The notes below the pieces were generated by a model that saw nothing but the letters and a program-made list of their open reading frames with translations, searched no databases and had not been told where the DNA came from. DNA of 64,000 nucleotides, taken from contig JADJAH010000006.1 of the NCBI GenBank assembly GCA_016704345.1, positions 124,001 to 188,000 of the forward strand, given 5' to 3'. How positions within the stretch are numbered: position 1 is the stretch's first letter; each line of letters opens with the position of its first letter. The DNA comes from Ignavibacteria bacterium (GTDB lineage Bacteria > Bacteroidota > Ignavibacteria > Tepidaquicellales > Tepidaquicellaceae). Below are positions 44,670 to 54,662 of the stretch, piece by piece. The position numbers and the translations under genes were made by a program.

Positions 44670-46400
44670 TTACTTTATCATCATCATTTTACCAATGTAT
44701 ATTCTGCCAACGTTCTCCAATGAGGTCGAAGAGTTAACCTCTAGCCTGTAGAAATACATTCCAGTCGCCATTCCGGTACCGTCAAATACAGCTTTGTGTT
44801 CTCCTTTATACTTGTGTCCGTTTTCGAGTATTGCTGTTTCTTTACCGGTTAGATCAAAAACGCTTAACCTGACGAATCCGTCGGTGGGAACATAGTAGTC
44901 AATAGATGTAGTAGGGTTGAAAGGATTCGGGTAATTGGCGATTCTGCCTTCGCTGACATTATGCAGGTTGCGGTCTTGGGGCAGTTCCCGAACTGAGACG
45001 AAGATGTCTTGTGCGAGATTGTAAACGATCACAAGGCTGCCGGCCTGAGTCGTTACTGAAGTGTGTTCAACCGAAGTTAACCCCTGGTTAACAAGCTGCA
45101 CTCCTGTGCAGGCTTCGGATTCGTCTGTTAAGCTAATTTCGTTAATGAAGAGTTGCCCGCCTGTTCCGGCTACCCAGGGCAAGCTTAAAATCCGGGCAGC
45201 GGAACCGGAGACTGCGGGTCTATTGCTTATGCTCAAATATCTGTTTGTATTTGCTTTCAATCCGTCGCATGAAGCTGCAAATCCTGTATTAAGTCCATGC
45301 ATCGTCTTTCCATGTTCATCAATACCTATAACTTTGATCTGACTGCCTTCAATCACCTTGCTTTTCCAGAAAATAAGCAACCCGTTATTACGGTCTTTCA
45401 CAACAATTGGAGATTCATTTGTTCCTCGGTCATCAATGATTCGGCTCCCAAGCTCTTCTAACTTCATGGAAATATTCAACAAAACCATTTGTCCATAGAG
45501 GTCAACTGACTTCTCATCAATAACTATGTAAATGGAATTTCCCGAGATGACAGGCTTGTGTGCATAGTCCGACTCTTTTTCAATTGTTGATAAGATGTTT
45601 TCGGTAGCTCGGGAGATTCTTTGCTTATATATGAAAGTTCCTCTGTCTTCAGGGAAGATTGTTTCACCACTTTCATTCAGCAGAGTGCCGAACAGGTCAT
45701 AGCTTCCTGAATCGGGAAGTCCTATGTTTCTCGTATCAAGCCAGGTTACAATTGTAAGAGCATCCTTTGTGATTGCAAGTTCAGGTTTTCTTTGATCGGC
45801 AGCATTATTGCAGACAATTACTTCACTTCCTCCATTCCATAGTTTGATACAATCCCTGCTGATCTTCTGCGCATGGATGTTGAAGTCGCCCAATGTGAAA
45901 TTTTCCCATGTCACTACTATGGAAAAATCATTGGCCTGCTCTGCCCGCGGATGAAAATTCAATCCTCCGAATCTTGAGGAAAGTATAATCGGATCACGCT
46001 TTAGTATTCCTTGTGATGTGACACCGGCTGCCAAAATCTCATCATTCTTCCTGTATATAAATATCCCTCCACCGGAGCCGTCAGAAAAGGAGACCGGATA
46101 ATCTGTATCAGCAGTAAGTATCGAACCTAATTCATCATCAATCATAATTCCGTCTGAGGACCACGCTATTGTACCGTCGGGCAAGACTTTCTGCGCGAGT
46201 AATGAACCGCCTGACCCTGCGTCAATCCAGCATATTATCGTTCCATCCGACTTTCCAACTCCAAACGACTCCGCTGATGAAGGGAAAAATTTATTTGATT
46301 TATTGTTTGTCAGTGCAAATGATTTGAATTGAGAGAACGCAACTGATCCCCAAACCATTGTTAAACTTAAAGCTAAGAGCAACGTGTAGATCTTTTTCAT
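44670..46400 (-). CDS. Secreted protein with type IX secretion (T9SS type A) C-terminal sorting domain
   Basis: 576 residues from an ATG at 46400 with an excellent Shine-Dalgarno (GGGAGG) 9 bp upstream; the frame is open much further upstream (to 46538), but that part lacks a ribosome-binding site. A signal peptide (KKIYTLLLALSLTMVWGSVAFS) is followed by a repetitive beta-rich region, probably a propeller (DTDYPVSFSDGSGGGIFIY and similar blades). The last 80 residues are a T9SS sorting domain with the typical NYPNPFNPTTSIDYYVP and LRLEV-like ending (YFYRLEV). Cargo function unknown. Confidence 0.85.
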   Translation of the reverse strand: MKKIYTLLLALSLTMVWGSVAFSQFKSFALTNNKSNKFFPSSAESFGVGKSDGTIICWIDAGSGGSLLAQKVLPDGTIAWSSDGIMIDDELGSILTADTDYPVSFSDGSGGGIFIYRKNDEILAAGVTSQGILKRDPIILSSRFGGLNFHPRAEQANDFSIVVTWENFTLGDFNIHAQKISRDCIKLWNGGSEVIVCNNAADQRKPELAITKDALTIVTWLDTRNIGLPDSGSYDLFGTLLNESGETIFPEDRGTFIYKQRISRATENILSTIEKESDYAHKPVISGNSIYIVIDEKSVDLYGQMVLLNISMKLEELGSRIIDDRGTNESPIVVKDRNNGLLIFWKSKVIEGSQIKVIGIDEHGKTMHGLNTGFAASCDGLKANTNRYLSISNRPAVSGSAARILSLPWVAGTGGQLFINEISLTDESEACTGVQLVNQGLTSVEHTSVTTQAGSLVIVYNLAQDIFVSVRELPQDRNLHNVSEGRIANYPNPFNPTTSIDYYVPTDGFVRLSVFDLTGKETAILENGHKYKGEHKAVFDGTGMATGMYFYRLEVNSSTSLENVGRIYIGKMMMIK

Positions 46401-46700
46401 TTTGATTCCTCCCGGATTTTTTGTTTTGAGATATTCATTTTGTTTAAGCAAGATGTTTTTTAAATTTAAATGTGTGTCAAATGATTTGCTTAGTTCCTTA
46501 TCCAAAATATCTGTAAACATTGATCCGGTGTAATTCATAATTCTTATTAATCAAAGACCTACGCAAAACTACTTTAATCCTATTGACCGTTCAAATAGAA
46601 ATTTGTCAATTTGTGAAAATGTTTTTAAGAAACTGCTGCAAGCCTTTGCTGAAGCGGACTTTCACTATATACACTCATCCTGAAATCAAAAAAAACGGCT

Positions 46701-48122
46701 ATGTTCTTAGAATTCAATAAGTATTCCAAAGAAGAGATGCGTCAGCTCGAAAGATTTGTCTGCTCTTCTTACTTCAATGCCAACGCGAAACTAGAGAATC
46801 TCTTTTACTATCTTAAATCTTATTATCCAAACATAACTGATGATGAAGTCAAGCCTTCCATCATCTGGGCAGCTGCGACAAAAGGTGAGAAATTTAAGGA
46901 CACGAATTATCGAAAGCTTGTTTCTGATTTCACAGATCTGCTGGAAAGATTCTTTGTTCAGAATGAGTTTGATACGGATAGAGAGTACAAGAAAATTATT
47001 TTGCTTAGGAATTTAAGGAAAAGGAAGATCAAGAAGAGATTTGACAAAACTTATGTCGAGCTAATGAAGGAAATGAACTCGCAGTTTTCCAAAGACGGGG
47101 ACTATTATTTCAGGAAGTCATTGGTTATCAGCGAAAAGTATCAGAATGATTTTGGCAAGATCAAATTTGAATATTCACCATTGCTTCAGGAACAGTCAGA
47201 CAACATTGACTATCTGATTCTCTTCGAAAAGCTTCACATGTTTCATCAGATGTTTCAGAGCAAGCAAAATTCTGCTGACCGCAACAACTATGTTCAGATC
47301 TGGCATGACGAAGTTTTCAGGAGAGTAGAAAAAGATATTGCGGCAATAGAGAGAAACCATCCCAACATATACATTATTTATCTGGTGCTGAAAATGCTAA
47401 GGGACAATGATGACAAGATCATGAATGATCTCAAATCTTATTTGAATAAGGTCGGCTCAAAGTTTCCGGTTTCAAAACTTGGCTATTATTATGAATATCT
47501 CACTTCATACTGTGTAAAGAAATATAACAAGGGCGATATCATTTACAGGAAGAAAGCTCTTGAGCTATATAAGGAGATGGATAAGATGGGGATCTTTGTA
47601 ATTGATAATATGATCATCGACTCTGATTTCAATAATGTGGTGAATATAGCCCTTGCTGAAGGCAATCTGAAATTTGCAGAAGAATTCATTGAGAAATATA
47701 GGAAATACATAGATGAAGATTTTGCAGACAGTGCTTATAGCCTTGCAAGGGCAAAACTGTTGTTTAGCAAAAAGGAGTATGACAGGATGTTTGAACTGTT
47801 GAATAATGTAGAATACAAGGATACGTTGTACTATATCAATTCCAAATTCCTGATTGCCCGGGCACACATTGAAAACAAGAACATTGTATCTGCAAAGTAT
47901 ATTTATGAAAGTTTGAAGCAGTATAAGAGATCAAACAATAAATTGTCCGATGATCAAAAGAATACACTGACAGTGTTCCTTAAGTATTTCACTTACACGC
48001 TAAAGATCATGGACGCTCAGGATTCAGAAAAATTAAAACTCAAGAAGATCGCATTGGCTTCGCTGGAAGCGGAAAAACAAGTGGTGCCCACAAAAAGCTG
48101 GTTCAAGGAGAAGTTCTCTTGA
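46701..48122 (+). CDS. Large helical protein of unknown function
   Basis: 473 residues, no signal peptide or transmembrane segment, almost entirely alpha-helical, with TPR-like helix pairs in the second half (NKGDIIYRKKALELYKEM; LKFAEEFIEKYRKYI). Rich in Lys, Glu, Tyr and Phe. I do not recognise a domain. Monocistronic, starting near an A-rich stretch (AAAAAAAACGGCTATG) with no clear ribosome-binding site. A scaffold or regulatory role is possible, but there is no direct evidence. Confidence 0.65.
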   Translation: MFLEFNKYSKEEMRQLERFVCSSYFNANAKLENLFYYLKSYYPNITDDEVKPSIIWAAATKGEKFKDTNYRKLVSDFTDLLERFFVQNEFDTDREYKKIILLRNLRKRKIKKRFDKTYVELMKEMNSQFSKDGDYYFRKSLVISEKYQNDFGKIKFEYSPLLQEQSDNIDYLILFEKLHMFHQMFQSKQNSADRNNYVQIWHDEVFRRVEKDIAAIERNHPNIYIIYLVLKMLRDNDDKIMNDLKSYLNKVGSKFPVSKLGYYYEYLTSYCVKKYNKGDIIYRKKALELYKEMDKMGIFVIDNMIIDSDFNNVVNIALAEGNLKFAEEFIEKYRKYIDEDFADSAYSLARAKLLFSKKEYDRMFELLNNVEYKDTLYYINSKFLIARAHIENKNIVSAKYIYESLKQYKRSNNKLSDDQKNTLTVFLKYFTYTLKIMDAQDSEKLKLKKIALASLEAEKQVVPTKSWFKEKFS

Positions 48123-48378
48123 AGAACAAAGGTGTCGAAATACATTTGAAGGATATAAGTTCAGCGCATAAGTTTTTGCGGGATAAATAGAAAATACAAG
48201 AAATCATATTGTATTGAACAGGGTCAAGAGCTATATTTGTTACCGTTAAAAATAATCAGTCCTGTTTTGAAGAGTGTTTCATAGAGGTAGTTTTATCTTA
48301 ACACGTTTGATAAACTTGGTACCTGAATCTGCATCATTGTAATACGGTCTTTAATCAATTGGAAGCATTAATTTACAT

Positions 48379-48696
48379 TTGAGAATTCTCAGCATAATAA
48401 TATCGGCATATCTGTTAACACTTTCGTTTCTGCCATGCGGAGACGAGCGTGATTGTGATCATTCGTTTGATACTGTTCAGGAGTTTTCAGCCGAACATAC
48501 CGAAGAAAGTCATTTGCCTGAGAACTGCACGCCTATCTGCGTATGCAATTGCTGCGGCTCATCAGTAACAAGTGCACAGTTTGTTTCTCAAGCCAACGGT
48601 GAAGTACCGTCAGGCGAATTGAAGTTTTCCATTTTCGATGTTTCATTTGCATACAACAACATCCATTCCATTTGGCGCCCGCCAAAAGTCAGTTAG
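48379..48696 (+). CDS. Small Cys-rich protein (DUF6660-like) before the metal pump
   Basis: 105 residues from a TTG at 48379. An N-terminal hydrophobic segment (LSIIISAYLLTLSFLPC) ends at Cys19, followed by GDERDCDH and a cluster CTPICVCNCCG in the middle (six Cys in 17 residues), with several His (DHSF, EHTEESH). Such small proteins precede CusA/CzcA-type pumps in Bacteroidota and are good candidates for metal binding or sensing. It lies 93 bp upstream of the RND pump gene. Confidence 0.65.
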   Translation: MRILSIIISAYLLTLSFLPCGDERDCDHSFDTVQEFSAEHTEESHLPENCTPICVCNCCGSSVTSAQFVSQANGEVPSGELKFSIFDVSFAYNNIHSIWRPPKVS

Positions 48697-48789
48697 TCTA
48701 ACTCTGAAATTTCCCGTGCAGTAATTTAATCACACAGCTTGCCGTTTACTACATGGCTTGCATGTAAACATTTCACTATCTGAATAACA

Positions 48790-51700
48790 ATGTTAGATAA
48801 AATCATTGCGTTCAGCATAAAGAACAAGTTCCTGATCTTTATGCTGACTGTCGCTCTCATCATCTGGGGATCGATCAGCGCAACAAAGATTCCAATAGAT
48901 GCTGTGCCCGACATTACCAATAATCAGGTGCAGATCATAACACTATGTCCGGCACTTGCTACGCAGGAAGTTGAGCAGTTAGTCACTTACACTGTCGAAC
49001 AAAGTCTTGCCAATCTTCCCAAGCTGGAAGAAATTAGAAGCATCTCTCGGTTTGGGTTGTCCGTCATTACAGTTGTCTTCGAAGAAGATGTTGACATCTA
49101 TTTCGGGAGGCAGCTCATCAATGAGAAGCTAAAGGAGGCGGAAGCATTGATCCCGGACGGTATCGGCACTCCGGAACTTGCTCCAGTAAGTTCGGGACTG
49201 GGAGAAGTATATCAGTACATCATTCATCCGGCAAAAGGAAGCGAGGATAAATACTCGGCAATGGATCTGAGAACAATGCAGGATTGGATAGTTGCGAGGC
49301 AACTTTACGGAACACCGGGGATTGCCGAGGTCAACAGTTTCGGCGGAGAATTGAAGCAATATGAAGTTGCGGTAAATCCAGACAGACTCCTTGCGATGGG
49401 TGTAAATGTTACGGATATTTTTTCTGCGCTGGAGAAGAATAATGAAAATACAGGCGGAGCATATATTGACAAGAAACCAAATGCTTATTTCATCAGAGGC
49501 ATTGGACTGATTTCTTCATTCAGTGATATTGAGAATATTATGGTGAAGTCAAACCCGAACGGAATACCGGTGCTCATTAAAGATGTTGCCGAAGTACGGT
49601 TCGGAAGCGCAATAAGGTATGGTGCAATGACATACAACGGTAAGGTAGATGCCGTTGGCGGAGTTGTGATGATGCTGAAAGGAGCCAACAGTTCGGAAGT
49701 GGTAAAATTGGTGAAAGAAAGAATGTCTGTCATACAAAGCTCGCTGCCTGATGATGTTACAATAGAGGCGTATCTTGACAGAACCGATCTTGTCAACCGG
49801 GCAATCTCTACAGTTGAGAAGAATCTTGTTGAGGGTGCTTTGATAGTGATCTTCGTTCTGGTTTTGTTTCTGGGAAATATCAGAGCGGGAATTATTGTTG
49901 CCTCAGCCATACCGTTATCAATGCTGTTTGCACTTGGAATGATGAACTTCTTTGGAGTGAGCGCTAATCTTATGAGCCTCGGCGCAATTGACTTTGGACT
50001 GATTGTAGATGGTGCGGTAATAATGGTGGAGGCTACATTGCATCATCTTGGATTGAGGAAAAGCGCACAGCCGCTTACTCAAATTGAAATGGATAGTGAA
50101 GTCTTCAATTCTGCTTCCAAGATCAGAAAGAGTGCAGCGTTCGGGGAAGTCATAATTCTTATTGTCTATATTCCAATACTGACTCTTGTTGGAATAGAAG
50201 GAAAAATGTTTCGCCCAATGGCGCAGACCGTTGGATTTGCTATACTCGGAGCATTGATCTTATCGCTTACATACATTCCAATGATGTGCGCGTTGTTCCT
50301 CTCTAAGAAACCCAGGAAGGAATTTTCATTCTCCACAAAGATGATGAATTTCTTTCACAAAATTTACGAGCCCATGCTTGAAGCGGCAATAAGATTTAGG
50401 AAAACTATTGTCGCGGCTACTATTCTGCTCTTTGGAATTGCAGTGATGCTCTATTCAAAAATGGGAAGTGAATTTATTCCCACTTTGGCGGAAGGTGATT
50501 TTGCGTTTCACTGCATTCTTCCGCAAGGCACTTCACTCTCACAGAGCATTGAAACATCAATGTTTGCTTCACGACTGATAGGTGAATTCAACGAAGTTAA
50601 AATGGTAGTGGGAAAGACAGGCAGCGCTGAAGTGCCGACTGATCCAATGCCTCCTGAAGCAACAGACATGATGATAATCCTGAAGCCGCTTGATGAATGG
50701 GAAAGCGGGAAAAGTTATGATGAACTCGCAGATGACATGATGACGAAATTGCAGGTTATACCCGGTGTCTTCTTTGAAAAGAGTCAGCCTATTCAAATGA
50801 GATTCAATGAACTTATGACAGGCATCAGACAAGACGTTGCGATCAAGATCTTTGGTGAAAATATGGATACACTCTTGAACTATGCAGGCAAAGTAGAAGA
50901 GATGATTCACGAGACAGACGGTGCAACGGATCCTGCTGTTGAAAGAGTTCAGGGACTTCCGCAAATCAACATCAGATACGACAGGGCAAGAATGTCTAAC
51001 TATGGAATCAACATTGACGACATAAACCATGTTGTTAGCATGGCTTTTGCCGGTGGTATTGCGGGTGTGGTAATTGAAAACGAAAGGAAGTTCGACCTGG
51101 TAGTACGACTCGATACATCAAACCGGCAGAGTATTGACGATGTTAGCAAACTGTACATTCCTGCTTCCAACGGTGCACAGATTCCATTGTCACAGGTTGC
51201 GGATATCAGAATGGAGCTGGCTCCTGCGCAGATAAGTCGCGAAGATGGCAAGAGAAGAATTGTCATCGGATTCAATGTTGTTGATCGGGATGTAACGAGC
51301 GTTGTAGAGGATATTCAAAAACAAATTAAGGAGAATCTGAAATTGCCTGAAGGATATTTTGTAACATACGGAGGAACTTTTGAAAATCTGAAGAAGGGCT
51401 CGGAAAGGCTATTGATCGCAGTGCCTGCGGCATTGGCATTAATCTTCATCTTACTCTTCTTCACATTCAATTCATTGAAACAAGCGCTCATAATATTTGC
51501 TGCGATCCCAATGTCTGCAATCGGCGGCGTGTTTGCATTGCTCTTGCGAGACATGCCTTTCAGCATTTCTGCAGGAATAGGATTCATTGCATTGTTCGGA
51601 GTTGCAGTGCTGAACGGAATTGTATTGGTAGGTACATTCAATCAGTTAGAGAAAGATGGGATGACAGACCTATTGAATAGAATAAGAGAGGGGACAAAGA

Positions 51701-53145
51701 TACGACTACGTCCGGTACTGATGACTGCCGCAGTTGCCTCACTGGGTTTTCTGCCAATGGCATTGTCAACCGGCGCAGGCGCGGAAGTTCAGAAACCATT
51801 GGCAACAGTTGTTATAGGCGGATTGATTTCGGCTACGTTCCTGACGTTGTTTGTATTACCTCTGATATATCTGACTTTTTCCCGCAAGAAATTAAGTGGT
51901 GCATTAGCATCAATCAGTGTCTTAATAGTGCTGTGCTTTTCAGGTTCATCCACCTATGCTCAGAATTTACCCGAGAGTTTGACATTAGATGAAGTGATCT
52001 CTTTGGCATTAATACAAAACGCTGAATTACAGGCGCAGCAATTGAATGTTGACGCCAAAAGTATCATCAGAAGATCATCATTTGAAATGCCAAAGACCGA
52101 ATTGAATTTTGAATACGGTCAGTTCAACAGCGGACAAAATGACAATAGTTTTCAGATATCACAGGATATACCATTCCCGACAATATTTTCCAAAAGATCA
52201 CAACTGTTTGAGGAAGAACTGAAGGGCAGTGAATTGCAGATGCAAGTCAGCGTAAATAACATTAGGACTCAGGTAAAGTCACTTTACACATCTATTGAAT
52301 ATCTGAATAACAGGAAGAAAGAATTGCAGTTTCTTGACACATTATATTCAGAGCTTGTGACTGCAGCAACAATAAGGTTCAACTCCGGTGAAACGAATCT
52401 TCTTGCGAAAACCACAGCGGAAGTAAAGAGAGGGGAGTTACTGTTACTGTTAAAGAGCAATGAAGCGGAGATTGAAATTGCATATTCATCATTGAGATCA
52501 TTAGTTAATTCAGGAAGAGATTTTGTGATAGCTGAATCTGTAAGTTACAAACCATTGCTACTTGAAATGACAGCGGACACTTCGGTTCTGAACAGCAATC
52601 CATCAATAAAGCTTATGTACCAGAATGCAGAAATAGTCAATCGGTCAATGAAATTGGAAAGTGCTGAAATGCTTCCTGATCTTACTCTCGGATACGCAAA
52701 CCAGTCTATAATAGGATTGCAGAATATTGAAGGTGCTGAAGTGTATTATGGCGGAGGAAAAAGATTCTCTAGCTTCAATGTTGGCATCAAGTTGCCGTTA
52801 ACTTTTTTTAACGGCAACGCAAGGATCGAGTCAAAAGAAGTGAAGCAAAAGTCATTGCTGAAAGAGGCAGAGAACGGGAAACTGATACTGAGAGCTCAGC
52901 TTGAAAAGGCATATCAACAATATTCTCAGGGCCTGTCCCACATTAAACACTATGAAGAACTTGCTTTGCCGAATTCAGAAATAATTCTCTCGACTGCAAG
53001 AATTAGTTATGCAAGCGGAGAAATCGGGTACATTGAGTTTCTTCAGTCACTTCAAACTGTTACAGACATCCGGCTCGGATACTTGGATTCAATAAACGAG
53101 CTGAATCAAACTGTAATTGGAATTAATTCTTTAATAAATAAATAA
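48790..53145 (+). CDS. CusA/CzcA heavy-metal RND pump fused to a TolC-like outer membrane domain
   Basis: 1451 residues in one frame. Residues about 1-1035 are a heavy-metal-efflux RND pump with the TM4 proton-relay motif IDFGLIVDGAVIMVE (D401, D407, E414), as in CzcA/CusA. A second hydrophobic segment with a signal-peptide-like cleavage site (SSTYAQNLPES, near 1065) leads to a TolC/OEP-type domain (SLTLDEVISLALIQNAE; QLNVDAKS; SGETNLL...). So the inner-membrane pump and the outer-membrane channel are one polypeptide, possibly cleaved after export. CusA-TolC fusions are known in Bacteroidota. The adaptor gene follows after 9 bp. Confidence 0.9.
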   Translation: MLDKIIAFSIKNKFLIFMLTVALIIWGSISATKIPIDAVPDITNNQVQIITLCPALATQEVEQLVTYTVEQSLANLPKLEEIRSISRFGLSVITVVFEEDVDIYFGRQLINEKLKEAEALIPDGIGTPELAPVSSGLGEVYQYIIHPAKGSEDKYSAMDLRTMQDWIVARQLYGTPGIAEVNSFGGELKQYEVAVNPDRLLAMGVNVTDIFSALEKNNENTGGAYIDKKPNAYFIRGIGLISSFSDIENIMVKSNPNGIPVLIKDVAEVRFGSAIRYGAMTYNGKVDAVGGVVMMLKGANSSEVVKLVKERMSVIQSSLPDDVTIEAYLDRTDLVNRAISTVEKNLVEGALIVIFVLVLFLGNIRAGIIVASAIPLSMLFALGMMNFFGVSANLMSLGAIDFGLIVDGAVIMVEATLHHLGLRKSAQPLTQIEMDSEVFNSASKIRKSAAFGEVIILIVYIPILTLVGIEGKMFRPMAQTVGFAILGALILSLTYIPMMCALFLSKKPRKEFSFSTKMMNFFHKIYEPMLEAAIRFRKTIVAATILLFGIAVMLYSKMGSEFIPTLAEGDFAFHCILPQGTSLSQSIETSMFASRLIGEFNEVKMVVGKTGSAEVPTDPMPPEATDMMIILKPLDEWESGKSYDELADDMMTKLQVIPGVFFEKSQPIQMRFNELMTGIRQDVAIKIFGENMDTLLNYAGKVEEMIHETDGATDPAVERVQGLPQINIRYDRARMSNYGINIDDINHVVSMAFAGGIAGVVIENERKFDLVVRLDTSNRQSIDDVSKLYIPASNGAQIPLSQVADIRMELAPAQISREDGKRRIVIGFNVVDRDVTSVVEDIQKQIKENLKLPEGYFVTYGGTFENLKKGSERLLIAVPAALALIFILLFFTFNSLKQALIIFAAIPMSAIGGVFALLLRDMPFSISAGIGFIALFGVAVLNGIVLVGTFNQLEKDGMTDLLNRIREGTKIRLRPVLMTAAVASLGFLPMALSTGAGAEVQKPLATVVIGGLISATFLTLFVLPLIYLTFSRKKLSGALASISVLIVLCFSGSSTYAQNLPESLTLDEVISLALIQNAELQAQQLNVDAKSIIRRSSFEMPKTELNFEYGQFNSGQNDNSFQISQDIPFPTIFSKRSQLFEEELKGSELQMQVSVNNIRTQVKSLYTSIEYLNNRKKELQFLDTLYSELVTAATIRFNSGETNLLAKTTAEVKRGELLLLLKSNEAEIEIAYSSLRSLVNSGRDFVIAESVSYKPLLLEMTADTSVLNSNPSIKLMYQNAEIVNRSMKLESAEMLPDLTLGYANQSIIGLQNIEGAEVYYGGGKRFSSFNVGIKLPLTFFNGNARIESKEVKQKSLLKEAENGKLILRAQLEKAYQQYSQGLSHIKHYEELALPNSEIILSTARISYASGEIGYIEFLQSLQTVTDIRLGYLDSINELNQTVIGINSLINK

Positions 53146-53154
53146 TCTTAAGAC

Positions 53155-54465
53155 ATGACAATATTCAAGTCATCGATCGTATTAATTGTTACCGCAATTC
53201 TTTTGCTTTCATGTAAAGACAAAGATCAAAGCGGCAAAGATAAGAACCCGGCTGACAGCATTTCAGAATCATCACATGAAAAGGAAATTGAGAATTCATC
53301 AATGGTTTTTCTTACGAATGAACAAATTAACGCAATTAAGATCGAATACGGGAGCATCGAAAAAAAACAATTGACTTCCTCTATGAAAGCCAACGGATTT
53401 CTGAAAGTGCCAAATCAGAATAAAGCCAGTGCAACTGCTTTAATGGGTGGGGTTGTGAAATCAATTTCTGTGCAGCCGGGAAGTTTCATAAGGAAGGGAC
53501 AAACGATTGCAAGGATAGTAAATCCCAGTTTCATCAAGATGCAGGAAGATTTGATAAGTGTTGATTCAAGACTTGAATTTGCTGAACTGGAATATGCCAG
53601 ACAGAAAGAAATGAATTCAGGCAATGCCAGCTCTCAAAAGACTTTACAGCAAAGTGAGTCCGAGTTGAAAACACTTTACGCACAGAGATCAAGCTTGGAA
53701 AAGCAACTTGAGCTGATCGGAATTAATACTGATGATCTTTCAGATGAAAACATCCAATCAATGGTAAGCGTAGTAAGTCCTATTAGCGGATCAGTGAGCG
53801 AAGTATTGGTTAAGATAGGAAGCTACGTGGATCCGTCAAATGCAATAGCTGAAATAGTAGACAACAGCCAGTTGCACCTCGACCTGTTTGTTTATGAAAA
53901 GGATCTGTACAAACTTGCGGTAGGACAAACAGTACACTTTACCATTACAAACAATCCCGGCAAAGAGTATGATGCATACATTTTCGGAATTGGTAACACA
54001 TTTGAAAATAATACAAAGGCCGTTGCAGTGCATGCTTCTGTGAATGGCAATAAGACGGGACTTATTGACGGGATGAGTATTACAGCGCTTGTGAGCCTGG
54101 AAAATGCAACTGTTACAGCAGTGCCAACATCATCCATTGTAAATTTTGAAGGACAAGATTTTATTTTTGCTGTAGTTGATGAAAATGCAGAAGAAGAGCA
54201 CCATGAGGAAGATGCTGAGCACGATCATGATAAAAGTCCAGAGCATAGACACGAAGAAAGTGAAAAGGAAGGCAAAGAAGATTCGACCGAACATAAAACG
54301 GGAAAGATGTTTGAAAGAATAGCCGTTGCAAAAGGCACGACGGACATAGGATACAGTGAAATCACTTTGCTGAAAGACATTCCGGAAGGAAGCAAGATTG
54401 TTACAAGCGGTTCATTCTTTCTTCTCGGAAAAATGACAAATGAAGGAGAAGGACATAGCCACTGA
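53155..54465 (+). CDS. Periplasmic adaptor (CusB/CzcB-like), His-rich C-terminus
   Basis: 436-residue lipoprotein adaptor (lipobox LLLSC, Cys at about residue 20) of the heavy-metal RND pump. The barrel-sandwich lipoyl halves (ALMGGVVKSISVQPGSFIRKGQ; VSPISGSVSEVLVKIGSYVDP) flank an alpha-hairpin. Near the C-terminus a striking His/Glu/Asp-rich stretch (EEHHEEDAEHDHDKSPEHRH) suggests metal binding, probably of Zn, Co, Ni or Cu. It starts 9 bp after the pump gene; adaptor and fused pump together should form a complete export system. Confidence 0.9.
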   Translation: MTIFKSSIVLIVTAILLLSCKDKDQSGKDKNPADSISESSHEKEIENSSMVFLTNEQINAIKIEYGSIEKKQLTSSMKANGFLKVPNQNKASATALMGGVVKSISVQPGSFIRKGQTIARIVNPSFIKMQEDLISVDSRLEFAELEYARQKEMNSGNASSQKTLQQSESELKTLYAQRSSLEKQLELIGINTDDLSDENIQSMVSVVSPISGSVSEVLVKIGSYVDPSNAIAEIVDNSQLHLDLFVYEKDLYKLAVGQTVHFTITNNPGKEYDAYIFGIGNTFENNTKAVAVHASVNGNKTGLIDGMSITALVSLENATVTAVPTSSIVNFEGQDFIFAVVDENAEEEHHEEDAEHDHDKSPEHRHEESEKEGKEDSTEHKTGKMFERIAVAKGTTDIGYSEITLLKDIPEGSKIVTSGSFFLLGKMTNEGEGHSH

Positions 54466-54662
54466 CAAATGAGTCAATGAATAATTTCAAATCTGAATTT
54501 ACAAATGTAAGGCTTGGAAGAAATCTATCTGAAGAGTCAGTATATCCGAATAGCAATATGAAATTCATAACATTGCACCAAAACTATTTTCTAAATTGAA
54601 TTTAGATAATTGACAAACCAATGTATGACAACTTCAATAATTTAACATCAATGAGAATTAAC

